A stretch of 19,559 nucleotides of DNA from an uncultured Christensenella sp. (GTDB lineage: Bacteria; Bacillota; Clostridia; Christensenellales; Borkfalkiaceae). The translations under genes and the position numbers were made by a program. Positions 12,533 to 19,504 of this stretch are shown one piece after another; position 1 is the first letter of the stretch; each line of letters starts with the position of its first letter. Below the pieces are notes generated by a model that saw only the letters and a program-made list of their open reading frames with translations, searched no databases and was not told the origin of the DNA. The stretch is taken from positions 13,795-33,353 of the forward strand of contig CAJUCM010000021.1 of assembly GCA_910585235.1 (NCBI GenBank), written 5' to 3'.

Positions 12533-13368
12533 GTTGTTTTTTTGCTCCTATAACCTTTCGGTTCAGATAATTTGTAATACTCTTCATACCCGTTCGGGAA
12601 CCCGTTTTCCATTGTTTCCGAATAGGATCGCAGGAAATCGTAAGAAGTGTTTCCATTCTTCACTTTGGGGAAAAACTCTTTCGCGCAGGCGTGAGAATTA
12701 TACACTTCAAAAATATTTCCGTTGTGGTGAATCGGCTTATCCGTGTAATCGTCCGTTTCTTTCCCGTTGATATAATCGTTTACACTGTTCCAACTCGTAA
12801 ACTCGCGCGTGCGCCACGTCGTGGACTCGACGCGCCCCGCAAAATTTTCTTCGTTATCTACCCCGCGCATTTCGATAAATAAATGCGTTAAACGGCGGAT
12901 ATTTAGGTCGATAAGGTCGGGGCGTTGCGATTCAAGTATTATGTCTATATGCTGATGTCGGTGTTTCTCGTAAAATGCACTTACCCGTGTAGGAAACGTT
13001 CCGCTTTGCCGCGCGTCGTAATATCTTTGTGCCTCTGGTATAATAAGCAAAGAGTACGGCGGAAGGAACTGCACGGGATAAACGTCCTTACCTTCTTCCG
13101 CGATTCCGATATGGGATGGAGATAGAAAATACGGCTCAAAAAACTCTTCAAAATCCACTTCAAATTTTACGTCAAGGAACGGTCCGACAAATATCGGCGG
13201 TTTATCGGGCAACGGACAGTTCAACCCGAATTTGTCGTTATCTGCTTTGATCTGCTCGCAACACATTTCAAGCATAATATCCCCGCGCTTGTAATAGGTT
13301 TCCTCGACGATTCGGGCAAGGTTTGCGCTCTTGCCCGTTCCCGTCGTTCCGAATATCTGCGTTATCAT
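12529..13368 (-). CDS. zot: Zot/pI-like P-loop ATPase 2 (279 aa)
   Basis: Zonular-occludens-toxin (Zot)/gene I family ATPase, the assembly and secretion motor of filamentous phages. Walker A FGTTGTGKS (residues 6-14) is at the very N-terminus, as in the family. FLPPYSLLIIPEAQRYYDAR (101-120) is the Walker B strand with EAQ. HRHQHIDIILESQRPDLID (136-154) is the highly characteristic family motif, followed by IRRL...IEMRG. No membrane span follows, so this is a cytoplasmic-domain-only form. It overlaps the 494-aa membrane protein gene by ATGA, the usual inovirus placement beside structural genes. It is the strongest single argument for a filamentous-phage-like element. Confidence 0.88.
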   Translation of the reverse strand: MITQIFGTTGTGKSANLARIVEETYYKRGDIMLEMCCEQIKADNDKFGLNCPLPDKPPIFVGPFLDVKFEVDFEEFFEPYFLSPSHIGIAEEGKDVYPVQFLPPYSLLIIPEAQRYYDARQSGTFPTRVSAFYEKHRHQHIDIILESQRPDLIDLNIRRLTHLFIEMRGVDNEENFAGRVESTTWRTREFTSWNSVNDYINGKETDDYTDKPIHHNGNIFEVYNSHACAKEFFPKVKNGNTSYDFLRSYSETMENGFPNGYEEYYKLSEPKGYRSKKTT

Positions 13369-14849
13369 GATTTTTTCTTTTTTGCTTTGCTCTTACTTTT
13401 GCTCTTTGTTTTGGGCTTGCTTTTGGTCTTTCCCGCGCTCCTGTTCTTACGTTCCTTAATAAGCGAGCCTATCCAACGGAAGGGCGCGGAAATCAACCAC
13501 CACAGCCTGCGCAAAATGGAAAGCAGGAGCTTACCGAACACGGGGAAAATAAATCCCAATATCGGCAACAGAATCAAAAGTACGACTGCCGCAACGATCA
13601 GCCACACCCACCAAGGAATAGAAAAACCTGATTCGGGCAAAGTGTTTGAAGGCTTTTCGTGAACGAGCATAACGGAGCTTACCGCGCCTAAATCGTACGT
13701 TTTTTCGTCATGCTCGAATTTCAAACGTAAGATCGTTACATTATCGACGATCTCCGTTTGAACGGACGGATCGGGTTTTGTGACCCAACTAAGCGGATCG
13801 CCGCTGAAATCCATGTGCGTGTGCGCTTCTTTCGTCGCAAAATTCAACACCCACTTTTTACCCTCCAAGCCTTTTTGACCCTCTTCCGTAAGTTCCATAT
13901 CGTTTTCTTGCAACTTCTGTTTATAGGAATCGACCGTTTGTATTTCCCGCCAAGAATATTTACCCGTGATTATGTCCTTATCCGAATACAACGTAGCACG
14001 TTCTTTAACGGGTTCGCCTTTCTGTTCGTCGTACTTTTCACCTATGCCATGCCCTGCGCCATCCGCCGATACACAATGAATTTTGAACGCATACGATTGG
14101 CGCGTATATTCGACGTCGGCTTCGTATAACCAATCGATCGGCAAATCGGTATCGAATGCCACATATAACAAAGTCATACTAACCCCGTAAATATTGCCAT
14201 ATCCGTTTACATGGGTTGCTTCGTCTTTGCAAAGAATATTTCCCGCATAGGCGGTCGTGATCGTGATTACGTCTTTCTTATTCTCCGAATAAACGGGCTT
14301 TCCGTCCACCGTTTCGGAAACAAACAGTTTTCCGACGGCATAGGAAATCTTTTTTGTTCCGTCGTCTAAGTCGGACGAAGCGTCAATATACGGATCGTAT
14401 TCTCGAAAAATGCTTGTAATGTTATAATACCGTTTCGCCTCGGCGGCATTCACGCTAACGTCGTTTACAACGTATTTTCCGAATACGCTCTGTACATTGA
14501 TCAGCGTAAGCGCGTAGAGCCTTGTCGCGTCAACGCTTTCCGTTAAAGACATATTTACGTCCGTTGCCACAAGATACTGTAACTTTTGGCACGGCTGGTA
14601 GGTGTAAATCAATAGTTTCCCGTCCGAGCTCTCCGCGATCTGAATCACATAAATGCCGCGATCTTGAACGTTATCGGGATATTCGCTTGCGTTGAAAGTT
14701 TCGTCCTTTTGTAAGTCCTCTAATGCGCCTGCGCCGTCTGTATCGGCAAAGGCGGGCAAGAAATTCCGCCCGCCGAACACCGCCGAAACAACCAACAGGA
14801 ACGCAAAGAAAACGTATAAAAGAGCGATATGTACTTTTTTCGTTTTCAT
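13365..14849 (-). CDS. 494-aa membrane-anchored surface protein, paralogue of 906-2621
   Basis: Paralogue of the 571-aa module A protein with the same design. A signal anchor (about residues 7-26, ending VFGGRNFLPAFA) precedes a long extracytoplasmic region (VIQIAES, LIYTYQP, VFGKYVVND, YNITSIFREYD, GKKWVLNF). A C-terminal hydrophobic hairpin (about 411-446) and a Trp-rich amphipathic stretch follow. The Gly-rich linker of the paralogue is absent (only a few residues lie between NMSLT and RLYALTL). The C-terminus ends in about 30 Lys/Ser-rich residues, probably cytoplasmic. Function unknown; a virion tip or host-attachment protein is my best inference. Start has TAAGGCGG upstream, 12 bp after the 425-aa gene, just as in module A. 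Confidence 0.9.
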   Translation of the reverse strand: MKTKKVHIALLYVFFAFLLVVSAVFGGRNFLPAFADTDGAGALEDLQKDETFNASEYPDNVQDRGIYVIQIAESSDGKLLIYTYQPCQKLQYLVATDVNMSLTESVDATRLYALTLINVQSVFGKYVVNDVSVNAAEAKRYYNITSIFREYDPYIDASSDLDDGTKKISYAVGKLFVSETVDGKPVYSENKKDVITITTAYAGNILCKDEATHVNGYGNIYGVSMTLLYVAFDTDLPIDWLYEADVEYTRQSYAFKIHCVSADGAGHGIGEKYDEQKGEPVKERATLYSDKDIITGKYSWREIQTVDSYKQKLQENDMELTEEGQKGLEGKKWVLNFATKEAHTHMDFSGDPLSWVTKPDPSVQTEIVDNVTILRLKFEHDEKTYDLGAVSSVMLVHEKPSNTLPESGFSIPWWVWLIVAAVVLLILLPILGFIFPVFGKLLLSILRRLWWLISAPFRWIGSLIKERKNRSAGKTKSKPKTKSKSKSKAKKKKS

Positions 14850-14860
14850 GCTTTACCGCC

Positions 14861-16138
14861 TTAAAAAATGATATTGTCCTGATCCACTTCAACGCCCGAC
14901 AGCTTCGCGTTATTCGTGATTTCTCTAATCAGAATATTACTCGAAAACGTATTTTCTTCCCGCAATCCCTTGACCGATAATTCCAACGTGCATAACGGCA
15001 TATAAGACGGCGTTTCTACATATTCGGGTTGTATATACTCTGAAAAACCGTACTTAACCGCCGAAGGAGCAAAACTACCGCTCGTGATACGACTGTTCAA
15101 GGTATCGTTTTCGTTACCCGTCCAAATCAACGTGCCGATCCCTTCTTTACGCAATGCAAACGTACTGCCTTCGCCGTGACGGTATTCGACGTCAAAAGAC
15201 TGATAACGGGAACCGTCCTCAGGTTGATAAAGTTCAAACGTTCCGACATTTTCAGAATAATCCTTAAAATAAAAATCGGTAATACCCGCAGGCATAGGCG
15301 AACTGTTATAAATCGTCAATTTTCCGTGTTCCGTGGAAAGAGGTTTTCCGTTGCCTTTCATTGTCAAATTAAAGGTGTATGTGTTCAAAATCGTATAATC
15401 GCCCGACAGCATATACATGATCCGCGTCGGATATAACGACCCGTACTTACCCGTTGAACCGATTTCAAGCGGAACAAACGTATCTTTGCCCCAAGATACG
15501 TTTGAGTTATTATGATAGGTCATCATAAACGTTGCGCGCGCAACATAATCAAGCTGAATCGAACTCGTAATTTCGGGAGCTTCCACGCATTTTACCGTTA
15601 GAATAATCGGCTCGCCGAAATCTTTCAGACACGACACCGTCACCTGTTTACGGTCGGTGGAATCGAGCGTGACATATTCGTTAATATCACGCAAACCCGA
15701 CGCGGTATATGCCCAACTGTCGGTAGTCCGCTTCCAAGAGAGCGACCATTCGACCGCCGCATTATCGGCAGTATCGTCGGGCAAAACGGTTGCCGTCACG
15801 ACATAAGCGTTTTCCGCCGTTTCCGATACGGAATGCGCCGCATACGCGGAACGGGGAAGAACCGCGCTTGTAAAGGTTATGGGCGATTCTTCCGAATCGT
15901 TGTTGTTCGTGAGAGACATTTTTCCGCCGCATTCCAACTGCACGGGTTCGTTCTGTTCCGTATCGTCTTTTTTGTCCGACCAATGCCAGGTAGAAAGGTC
16001 GCCGTTTGCAAACCACTTACCGTTTTCGTTCCGCGACGCATAGCCCGTGCAACACACGCCCGCCGCGAGTACGCCCACAAGCAATAAAGCTCCGACGCCT
16101 TTTAAGACGCCGTTTTTGTTTCTGTTCTTCTTTTTCAT
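14861..16138 (-). CDS. 425-aa N-terminally anchored surface protein, paralogue of 2633-3808
   Basis: A basic N-terminus (MKKKNRNKNG), one membrane span (about residues 14-32, ending GVCCTGY), the conserved SRNENGKWFANGDLSTWHW, an acidic linker (DKKDDTEQNEP), then a large extracytoplasmic beta-rich region. It matches the 391-aa module A protein best in the first 65 residues and in the LP(R/D)/AENAYVVTA/VTVSCLKDFGE region; the C-terminal half has diverged, as expected for a surface or receptor-facing part. AAAGGAGAAAAAGGAA precedes the ATG at 16138. Partner of the 494-aa protein by constant gene order. Confidence 0.88.
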   Translation of the reverse strand: MKKKNRNKNGVLKGVGALLLVGVLAAGVCCTGYASRNENGKWFANGDLSTWHWSDKKDDTEQNEPVQLECGGKMSLTNNNDSEESPITFTSAVLPRSAYAAHSVSETAENAYVVTATVLPDDTADNAAVEWSLSWKRTTDSWAYTASGLRDINEYVTLDSTDRKQVTVSCLKDFGEPIILTVKCVEAPEITSSIQLDYVARATFMMTYHNNSNVSWGKDTFVPLEIGSTGKYGSLYPTRIMYMLSGDYTILNTYTFNLTMKGNGKPLSTEHGKLTIYNSSPMPAGITDFYFKDYSENVGTFELYQPEDGSRYQSFDVEYRHGEGSTFALRKEGIGTLIWTGNENDTLNSRITSGSFAPSAVKYGFSEYIQPEYVETPSYMPLCTLELSVKGLREENTFSSNILIREITNNAKLSGVEVDQDNIIF

Positions 16139-16190
16139 TTCCTTTTTCTCCTTTTATTTCGTCGGCCGTCCGCCGTTCCGAATCTGTTTT

Positions 16191-16378
16191 TGCGTTTAAG
16201 GTAACGCATTTTTGCGGTGTTGGTCGCTCAGAAACCTAACACCGTTTTTTCGCTCCGATATTTGACGAAGGTCTTTGACCTCAATTTTTTACCGCGGTCC
16301 TTCGCTCTGAACTTTGACGACGTTGTTTGACCCCCGCTGTCGCTCCGGTTCTTCGCGCTACAACTTCACACCGTTTCA
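16191..16378. repeat. Interspersed repeat, full copy R4
   Basis: Starts with TGCGTT-TAAGGT-AACGCA (16191-16208), then CGGTGTTGGTCGCTCAGAAA, TTTTTTACCGCGGTCCTTCG, TTTGACGACGTTGTTTGAC and ends CAACTTCACACCGT, matching R1 and R2 in order. It separates the 61-aa gene from the 425-aa gene inside module C, and the 61-aa stop codon lies in its edge. Confidence 0.75.
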
Positions 16379-16551
16379 ATTCGACGAAAAACGCCGAATA
16401 GCCAAAACTCTTTTTGCGTGATCTCTTTTATCCTCTTCGCAAATAGTTTCCGCGCCTCTTTTATGCTCGGTGCGCTTATCGGGATATAGCGTAACCGCGC
16501 GCCTTCGCCCGCGATTGATATTTCAAATAAATACTCCTTAAATTCCTTCAT
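16366..16551 (-). CDS. 61-aa protein, unknown, module C
   Basis: Not recognised. The start at 16551 (MKEFKEYLFEISIAGEGARL) has GGAGCGGAGCAAGAA before the ATG; the longer frame upstream overlaps the 66-aa gene and is rejected. The pattern of two strands, then a helix (SIKEARKLFAKRIKEI), then a strand resembles small phage/plasmid proteins with an EARKxF helix. Its end merges with repeat R4. Confidence 0.7.
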   Translation of the reverse strand: MKEFKEYLFEISIAGEGARLRYIPISAPSIKEARKLFAKRIKEITQKEFWLFGVFRRIETV

Positions 16552-16583
16552 TTCTTGCTCCGCTCCTTTGCGCCGCTGGTCGC

Positions 16584-16784
16584 TCAAAATAATTTCTCGT
16601 GAGCGTATTTCCGCCCCGTACGTTCCGCAACTTCCTTTCCGTGCTTTACCTTTCCGAAGAATTGGAAAAAGCCTTTTTCTATCTCTTCCCCCGTTTCGGG
16701 GTCTATCTTCGGATAGAAATAAAACACATATCTGTGCGAATATCTTTCCCCGTGCGAATAGCAATCTTTCAGATAATATTGCAT
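16584..16784 (-). CDS. 66-aa protein, unknown, module C
   Basis: Not recognised. Rich in Tyr, Phe, His and Lys (YSHGERYSHRYVFYFYPKID, GFFQFFGKVKHGKEVAER), probably a small strand-rich domain. AGGGAGCAAGAAATA precedes the ATG at 16784, 13 bp after the 98-aa gene. Confidence 0.7.
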   Translation of the reverse strand: MQYYLKDCYSHGERYSHRYVFYFYPKIDPETGEEIEKGFFQFFGKVKHGKEVAERTGRKYAHEKLF

Positions 16785-16797
16785 TATTTCTTGCTCC

Positions 16798-17094
16798 CTA
16801 CCACGGAATGTCGCCGCAGTCCTTCGCGCCCGTTCGCGCCGCCTCTTCGCGTTGCTCCTTTAACCACTCGGCAACGGGCTTTCCCCGATTTTGAGGCGGT
16901 ACGGCTTTCGCCTTGTGGCTTTCGTCATAGCGACGGCGGGGAGATTTTAAATAATCAATGTATCGGCTCGCGTCTGCCAATAATGCCGATAAGCACCCTT
17001 TTTCGAGGTACGGGCATTTCGGACACTTCGTTACTTTTTCTCTCGCCCCTGCCGAGCACAGTTTCAGCGCTTTTTCGATTTCCCGATATTTCAA
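16798..17094 (-). CDS. 98-aa cysteine-containing phage-type protein
   Basis: The start is set at the TTG at 17094 because AGAAGGGG lies 8 bp upstream and the resulting KYREIEKALKLCSAG opening matches a common small phage protein pattern (helix with KALxxC, then C..CPY....C...L..DA..YI). Here it reads KCPKCPYLEKGCLSALLADA with Cys-x2-Cys and a further Cys, a likely metal-binding site. The longer frame would overlap the divergent cysteine-rich gene and is less likely. The C-terminal half is charged (VAEWLKEQREEAARTGAKD). It is the first gene of the long module C chain. Confidence 0.75.
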   Translation of the reverse strand: MKYREIEKALKLCSAGAREKVTKCPKCPYLEKGCLSALLADASRYIDYLKSPRRRYDESHKAKAVPPQNRGKPVAEWLKEQREEAARTGAKDCGDIPW

Positions 17095-17123
17095 TTTCCT
17101 TACCCCTTCTAAAAGTCCACCCC

Positions 17124-17152
17124 TTGACTTTTCCTCGCTTCTATGGTAAGAT
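17124..17152 (+). promoter_or_regulatory. Promoter of the cysteine-rich gene
   Basis: TTGACT (17124-17129), 17 bp, TAAGAT (17147-17152), with a start near 17159 and a leader of about 33 nt holding AAAGGAGG. Confidence 0.8.
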
Positions 17153-17191
17153 TTGATTGCTAAACAAAAATTTACAAAGGAGGAAAAGTCA

Positions 17192-17374
17192 ATGAGTTTT
17201 TGTCCGTTTCGCTCTACACCCGAAAAGGAAGTAGAATGCAAACCCGATTGCGCATTATTCTGCAAATCAGACGAAGGAAATACTTGTTCTCTTCATGTTC
17301 TCGCCGAAGAGTCAAAAGAACAAACAAGGCAAAGTATCAATACTGCGTCTGCGCTAATGAATAAGTGCTACTAA
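17192..17374 (+). CDS. 60-aa cysteine-rich protein
   Basis: Small protein with six cysteines: CPF near the N-terminus, then ECKPDCALFCKSDEGNTC, and a C-terminal KCY. The spacing (C-x3-C-x3-C-x7-C) suggests a zinc or iron-sulfur site. The ATG at 17192 follows an excellent AAAGGAGG site and a near-consensus promoter. Similar CPFR...EC.P.CALF proteins are often seen beside XRE repressors in Clostridia mobile elements (from memory, not searched). Function unknown. It is transcribed alone, against the module C operon, and ends at the hairpin at 17390-17434. Confidence 0.85.
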   Translation: MSFCPFRSTPEKEVECKPDCALFCKSDEGNTCSLHVLAEESKEQTRQSINTASALMNKCY

Positions 17375-17562
17375 TCGAATTCCAAAATTAGCTCCGTGCA
17401 AAGATCTTTAATCAGACTTTGCACGGAGCTTTTTATATCGCTCGAACAAGGAAAAATTTCATATTCAATACGAACAAGAATATCTAACAAATTCATGATA
17501 GATTCCACTTTCTTTTTCAGTGAAATGCTCTTTTTTAATTGTGTCGTCTGGTCAGTATTCAT
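17371..17562 (-). CDS. 63-aa protein under the module C leftward promoter
   Basis: Not recognised. An all-helical, coiled-coil-like peptide (QLKKSISLKKKVESIMNLL, SSDIKSSVQSLIKDLCTE). The start at 17562 has AGGGGGC upstream and lies downstream of a perfect promoter controlled by the module C repressor, the position of early lytic or antirepressor genes in temperate phages (inference). Its stop overlaps the stop of the convergent cysteine-rich gene by four bases, and its 3' end contains the hairpin that terminates that gene. Confidence 0.7.
   Translation of the reverse strand: MNTDQTTQLKKSISLKKKVESIMNLLDILVRIEYEIFPCSSDIKSSVQSLIKDLCTELILEFD
17390..17434 (+). terminator. Terminator of the cysteine-rich gene, inside the 63-aa gene
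   Basis: Perfect 14-bp stem: AGCTCCGTGCAAAG (17390-17403) pairs with CTTTGCACGGAGCT (17417-17430), 13-nt loop, then a T run. On the minus strand it is coding sequence for the 63-aa protein. Confidence 0.9.
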
Positions 17563-17648
17563 TTAAGCCCCCTAATCGCGCCGCTGTGACACGAACGCCT
17601 CGCCTCGATAAATTCTTCAAACTGTATATTTACAGTTTTCTGATTACG

Positions 17649-17677
17649 ATTATATACTGTAAAATTACATTTGTCAA
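17649..17677 (-). promoter_or_regulatory. Perfect leftward promoter of module C
   Basis: Minus-strand TTGACA (17672-17677), exactly 17 bp, TATAAT (17649-17654); O2 lies in the spacer. It drives the 63-aa gene and possibly the operon beyond. Confidence 0.9.
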
Positions 17678-17693
17678 GACTTTATTGTATATT
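17665..17693 (+). promoter_or_regulatory. Probable promoter of the module C repressor
   Basis: TTACAT (17665-17670), 17 bp, TATATT (17688-17693). The -10 lies in O3, which would give autorepression. Unlike the other two repressor genes, this one has a ribosome site (AGAGGTG). Confidence 0.6.
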
Positions 17694-17722
17694 TACAGTA
17701 AAATATTTTTTAGAGGTGTGAT

Positions 17723-18091
17723 ATGAATATCGGTGAACATATGAGATTTTTACGAGAAGAAAAAGGCTACTCTCTTAAAAAGGTTGAAATGCTTACAGGT
17801 ATCGACAATGGAAATCTATCAAGATACGAAAGAAATTTGAATATTCCAAATATAGAATTTTGCATGCAACTCGCTAAATTATATGGTGTTTCTCTTGATG
17901 AGCTTGTTGGGCAAGATATTGAATGCATAACCGTGCAAAGCTCCCCCGCCGTTCCTGCGCTCTCCGACGACGAGCAGAAACTCCTCAACCTCTACCAACG
18001 CATGAGCCACCAACAAAAAATACGCGCGGTTGCTTACTGCGAAGGACTTTTAAGCACCTCCGCAAATTTAAGCAAACCACGCATTAGTTAA
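17723..18091 (+). CDS. XRE-family repressor of module C (122 aa)
   Basis: Helix-turn-helix repressor. The XRE domain covers residues about 3-62 (IGEHMRFLREEKGYSLKKVE, GIDNGNLSRYERNLNIPN, VSLDELVGQD). A linker (SSPAVPAL) leads to a C-terminal helical segment, SDDEQKLLNLYQRMSHQQKI with a following YCEGLL, typical of Firmicute phage regulators and probably for dimerisation. There is no peptidase domain. The start at 17723 has AGAGGTG. It faces the leftward promoter through three operators and is followed by the integrase gene, the usual immunity-integrase neighbourhood of temperate elements. Confidence 0.92.
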   Translation: MNIGEHMRFLREEKGYSLKKVEMLTGIDNGNLSRYERNLNIPNIEFCMQLAKLYGVSLDELVGQDIECITVQSSPAVPALSDDEQKLLNLYQRMSHQQKIRAVAYCEGLLSTSANLSKPRIS

Positions 18092-18164
18092 CAGATTAGA
18101 GCGACGGATATAACCTTCTATGATAAAATATCTTTCCCGCACTTGGGGGAAGGAGCATTTTTTC

Positions 18165-19409
18165 ATGTTGGTTACTATTAACGAAAGACAAGCCGAAGAG
18201 CTTCTCGCCGCCGCTGACAGCATTTACAAATTATTCGCTTTTGCCGAAGGACAAGAAGATTCACACGCCGCCCGCCGTGCAACATTGACATTCGCGCATG
18301 ACGATGATCTGGAAGATTCCCCCTTCCCGCGCACGCTCGCGGGGATCAGAGAGCCGCAACAGGCAGAAACGGTATTTTTGGAATTCACCAAAAAGGAGTT
18401 ATCAAGAATGCCGAAATTTTTTAAGACAGCTTACAAATTAAAAGGAGGTAAAACAGCACACATAAGGCAAAAAGAAAACGGCACGTATGAAATACGATAC
18501 CGTAGAGACGGGCTCAATCTTTCCGTGAGCTCGAAGAACTTGGGCGAGGCGAAGGAGCGGTTTATTCAAGCTCTCTGCACCGCCAAAACGGAAACCATGA
18601 GCGACAAAACGTTCTTCGGACAATACGCTATGCAATGGCTCGAAGTCGTGAAAAAACCGCAGATCAAAGAAAATACCTATTCGGACTACTTACTTATGTT
18701 CAAAGCGCATATATTTCCGAGGTTCGGCAAAATGCGCTTACGCGACGTAAAGCCAATCGACGTACAAAAGCTACTCAATGGGTTATGCGATAAAAAAACT
18801 TTCCGAATCGCTGAAAAGGTTTACGTTCTATTGAACGCCCTTTTTGCTTTCGCCGTTGCCGAAGATTTAATTAGCAAAAACCCGCTATCCTTGATTCGCA
18901 AACCGAAGTATGAAACTAAACACGGGCAGGCGCTCACGATAGAAGAAGAACGGACGTTCGTTGAAAAGTGTATTTCAAGTTTCTCCCCCTGCCGTTACGC
19001 CTTTATTTTCTTACTTTTCACAGGGATACGGCGTTCGGAAATCGATTCGGTTCAAATTTCGTCGCAGTGGGTTACAGTCGTCACGTCCAAAACGCGCAAA
19101 GGCGCGGCAGAAAAAACGCGAAAGATTCCTATTTCGCCCATGCTCCGCCCCTTTCTGCCGTTCATGACAAGGGAAAATCTTTCTCACAAGCTCGACACGC
19201 TCACACGGGGATTCTCTAAACTTATGCAAGGACGACATTTGCACGAACTGCGACACACGTTTATAACGCGCTGTCAGGAATGCGGGATAAGTCGTGAATT
19301 AACGTCGTTATGGGCGGGTCACAAGGCGGACAACACAATGACTTCAAACGTGTATACGCATTTCTCGGAAGAGTATCAACTTGGGGAAATTCAAAAACTA
19401 CGCTATTGA
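18165..19409 (+). CDS. int: Tyrosine recombinase / phage integrase (414 aa)
   Basis: Catalyses site-specific integration and excision. Numbered from the ATG at 18165, the catalytic domain has R289 (FTGIRRSEI), probable K309 (TSKTRKG), H360 and R363 (HELRHTF), H386 (AGHK) and nucleophile Y397 (NVYTHF), so all key residues are present. An arm/core-binding N-terminal half includes the strand region AHIRQKENGTYEIRYRRDG and a SAM-like domain (FGQYAMQWLEVV...LLNGL). The spacing between the first arginine and the lysine is short. ATG 18165 is chosen for GGGGGAAGGAG upstream; a start at 18120 would add 15 residues without a clear site, and ATG 18409 with AAGGAG could make a shorter form. It probably mobilises the element to its left. 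Confidence 0.93.
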   Translation: MLVTINERQAEELLAAADSIYKLFAFAEGQEDSHAARRATLTFAHDDDLEDSPFPRTLAGIREPQQAETVFLEFTKKELSRMPKFFKTAYKLKGGKTAHIRQKENGTYEIRYRRDGLNLSVSSKNLGEAKERFIQALCTAKTETMSDKTFFGQYAMQWLEVVKKPQIKENTYSDYLLMFKAHIFPRFGKMRLRDVKPIDVQKLLNGLCDKKTFRIAEKVYVLLNALFAFAVAEDLISKNPLSLIRKPKYETKHGQALTIEEERTFVEKCISSFSPCRYAFIFLLFTGIRRSEIDSVQISSQWVTVVTSKTRKGAAEKTRKIPISPMLRPFLPFMTRENLSHKLDTLTRGFSKLMQGRHLHELRHTFITRCQECGISRELTSLWAGHKADNTMTSNVYTHFSEEYQLGEIQKLRY

Positions 19410-19412
19410 GCT

Positions 19413-19443
19413 GACTTTTTCCCCGCGCTTTCCCCAAAAAGTC
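19413..19443. repeat. Inverted repeat after the integrase
   Basis: GACTTTTT (19413-19420) pairs with AAAAAGTC (19436-19443) around a 15-nt loop. It could be a terminator for the integrase or part of the attachment region. Confidence 0.6.
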
Positions 19444-19504
19444 CATTTGCAAGTGCATAAACCAAGAATAAAAAGTGAATAAAACCCGTTTTTGACCGTA
19501 TTTT

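Larger units (their letters stand above)
17620..17698. promoter_or_regulatory. Three operator sites of the module C switch
   Basis: Sites share CTGTA-N4-TACAG. O1 (17620-17637) is a perfect AACTGTA-TATT-TACAGTT. O2 (17657-17670) has one mismatch and lies in the leftward promoter spacer. O3 (17685-17698) has one mismatch and overlaps the repressor's -10. Confidence 0.75.

Noticed and set aside
11908..16378. CRISPR array
   Set aside because: The repeats are degenerate, unequally spaced and lie partly in coding sequence; there are no regular spacers and no cas genes.
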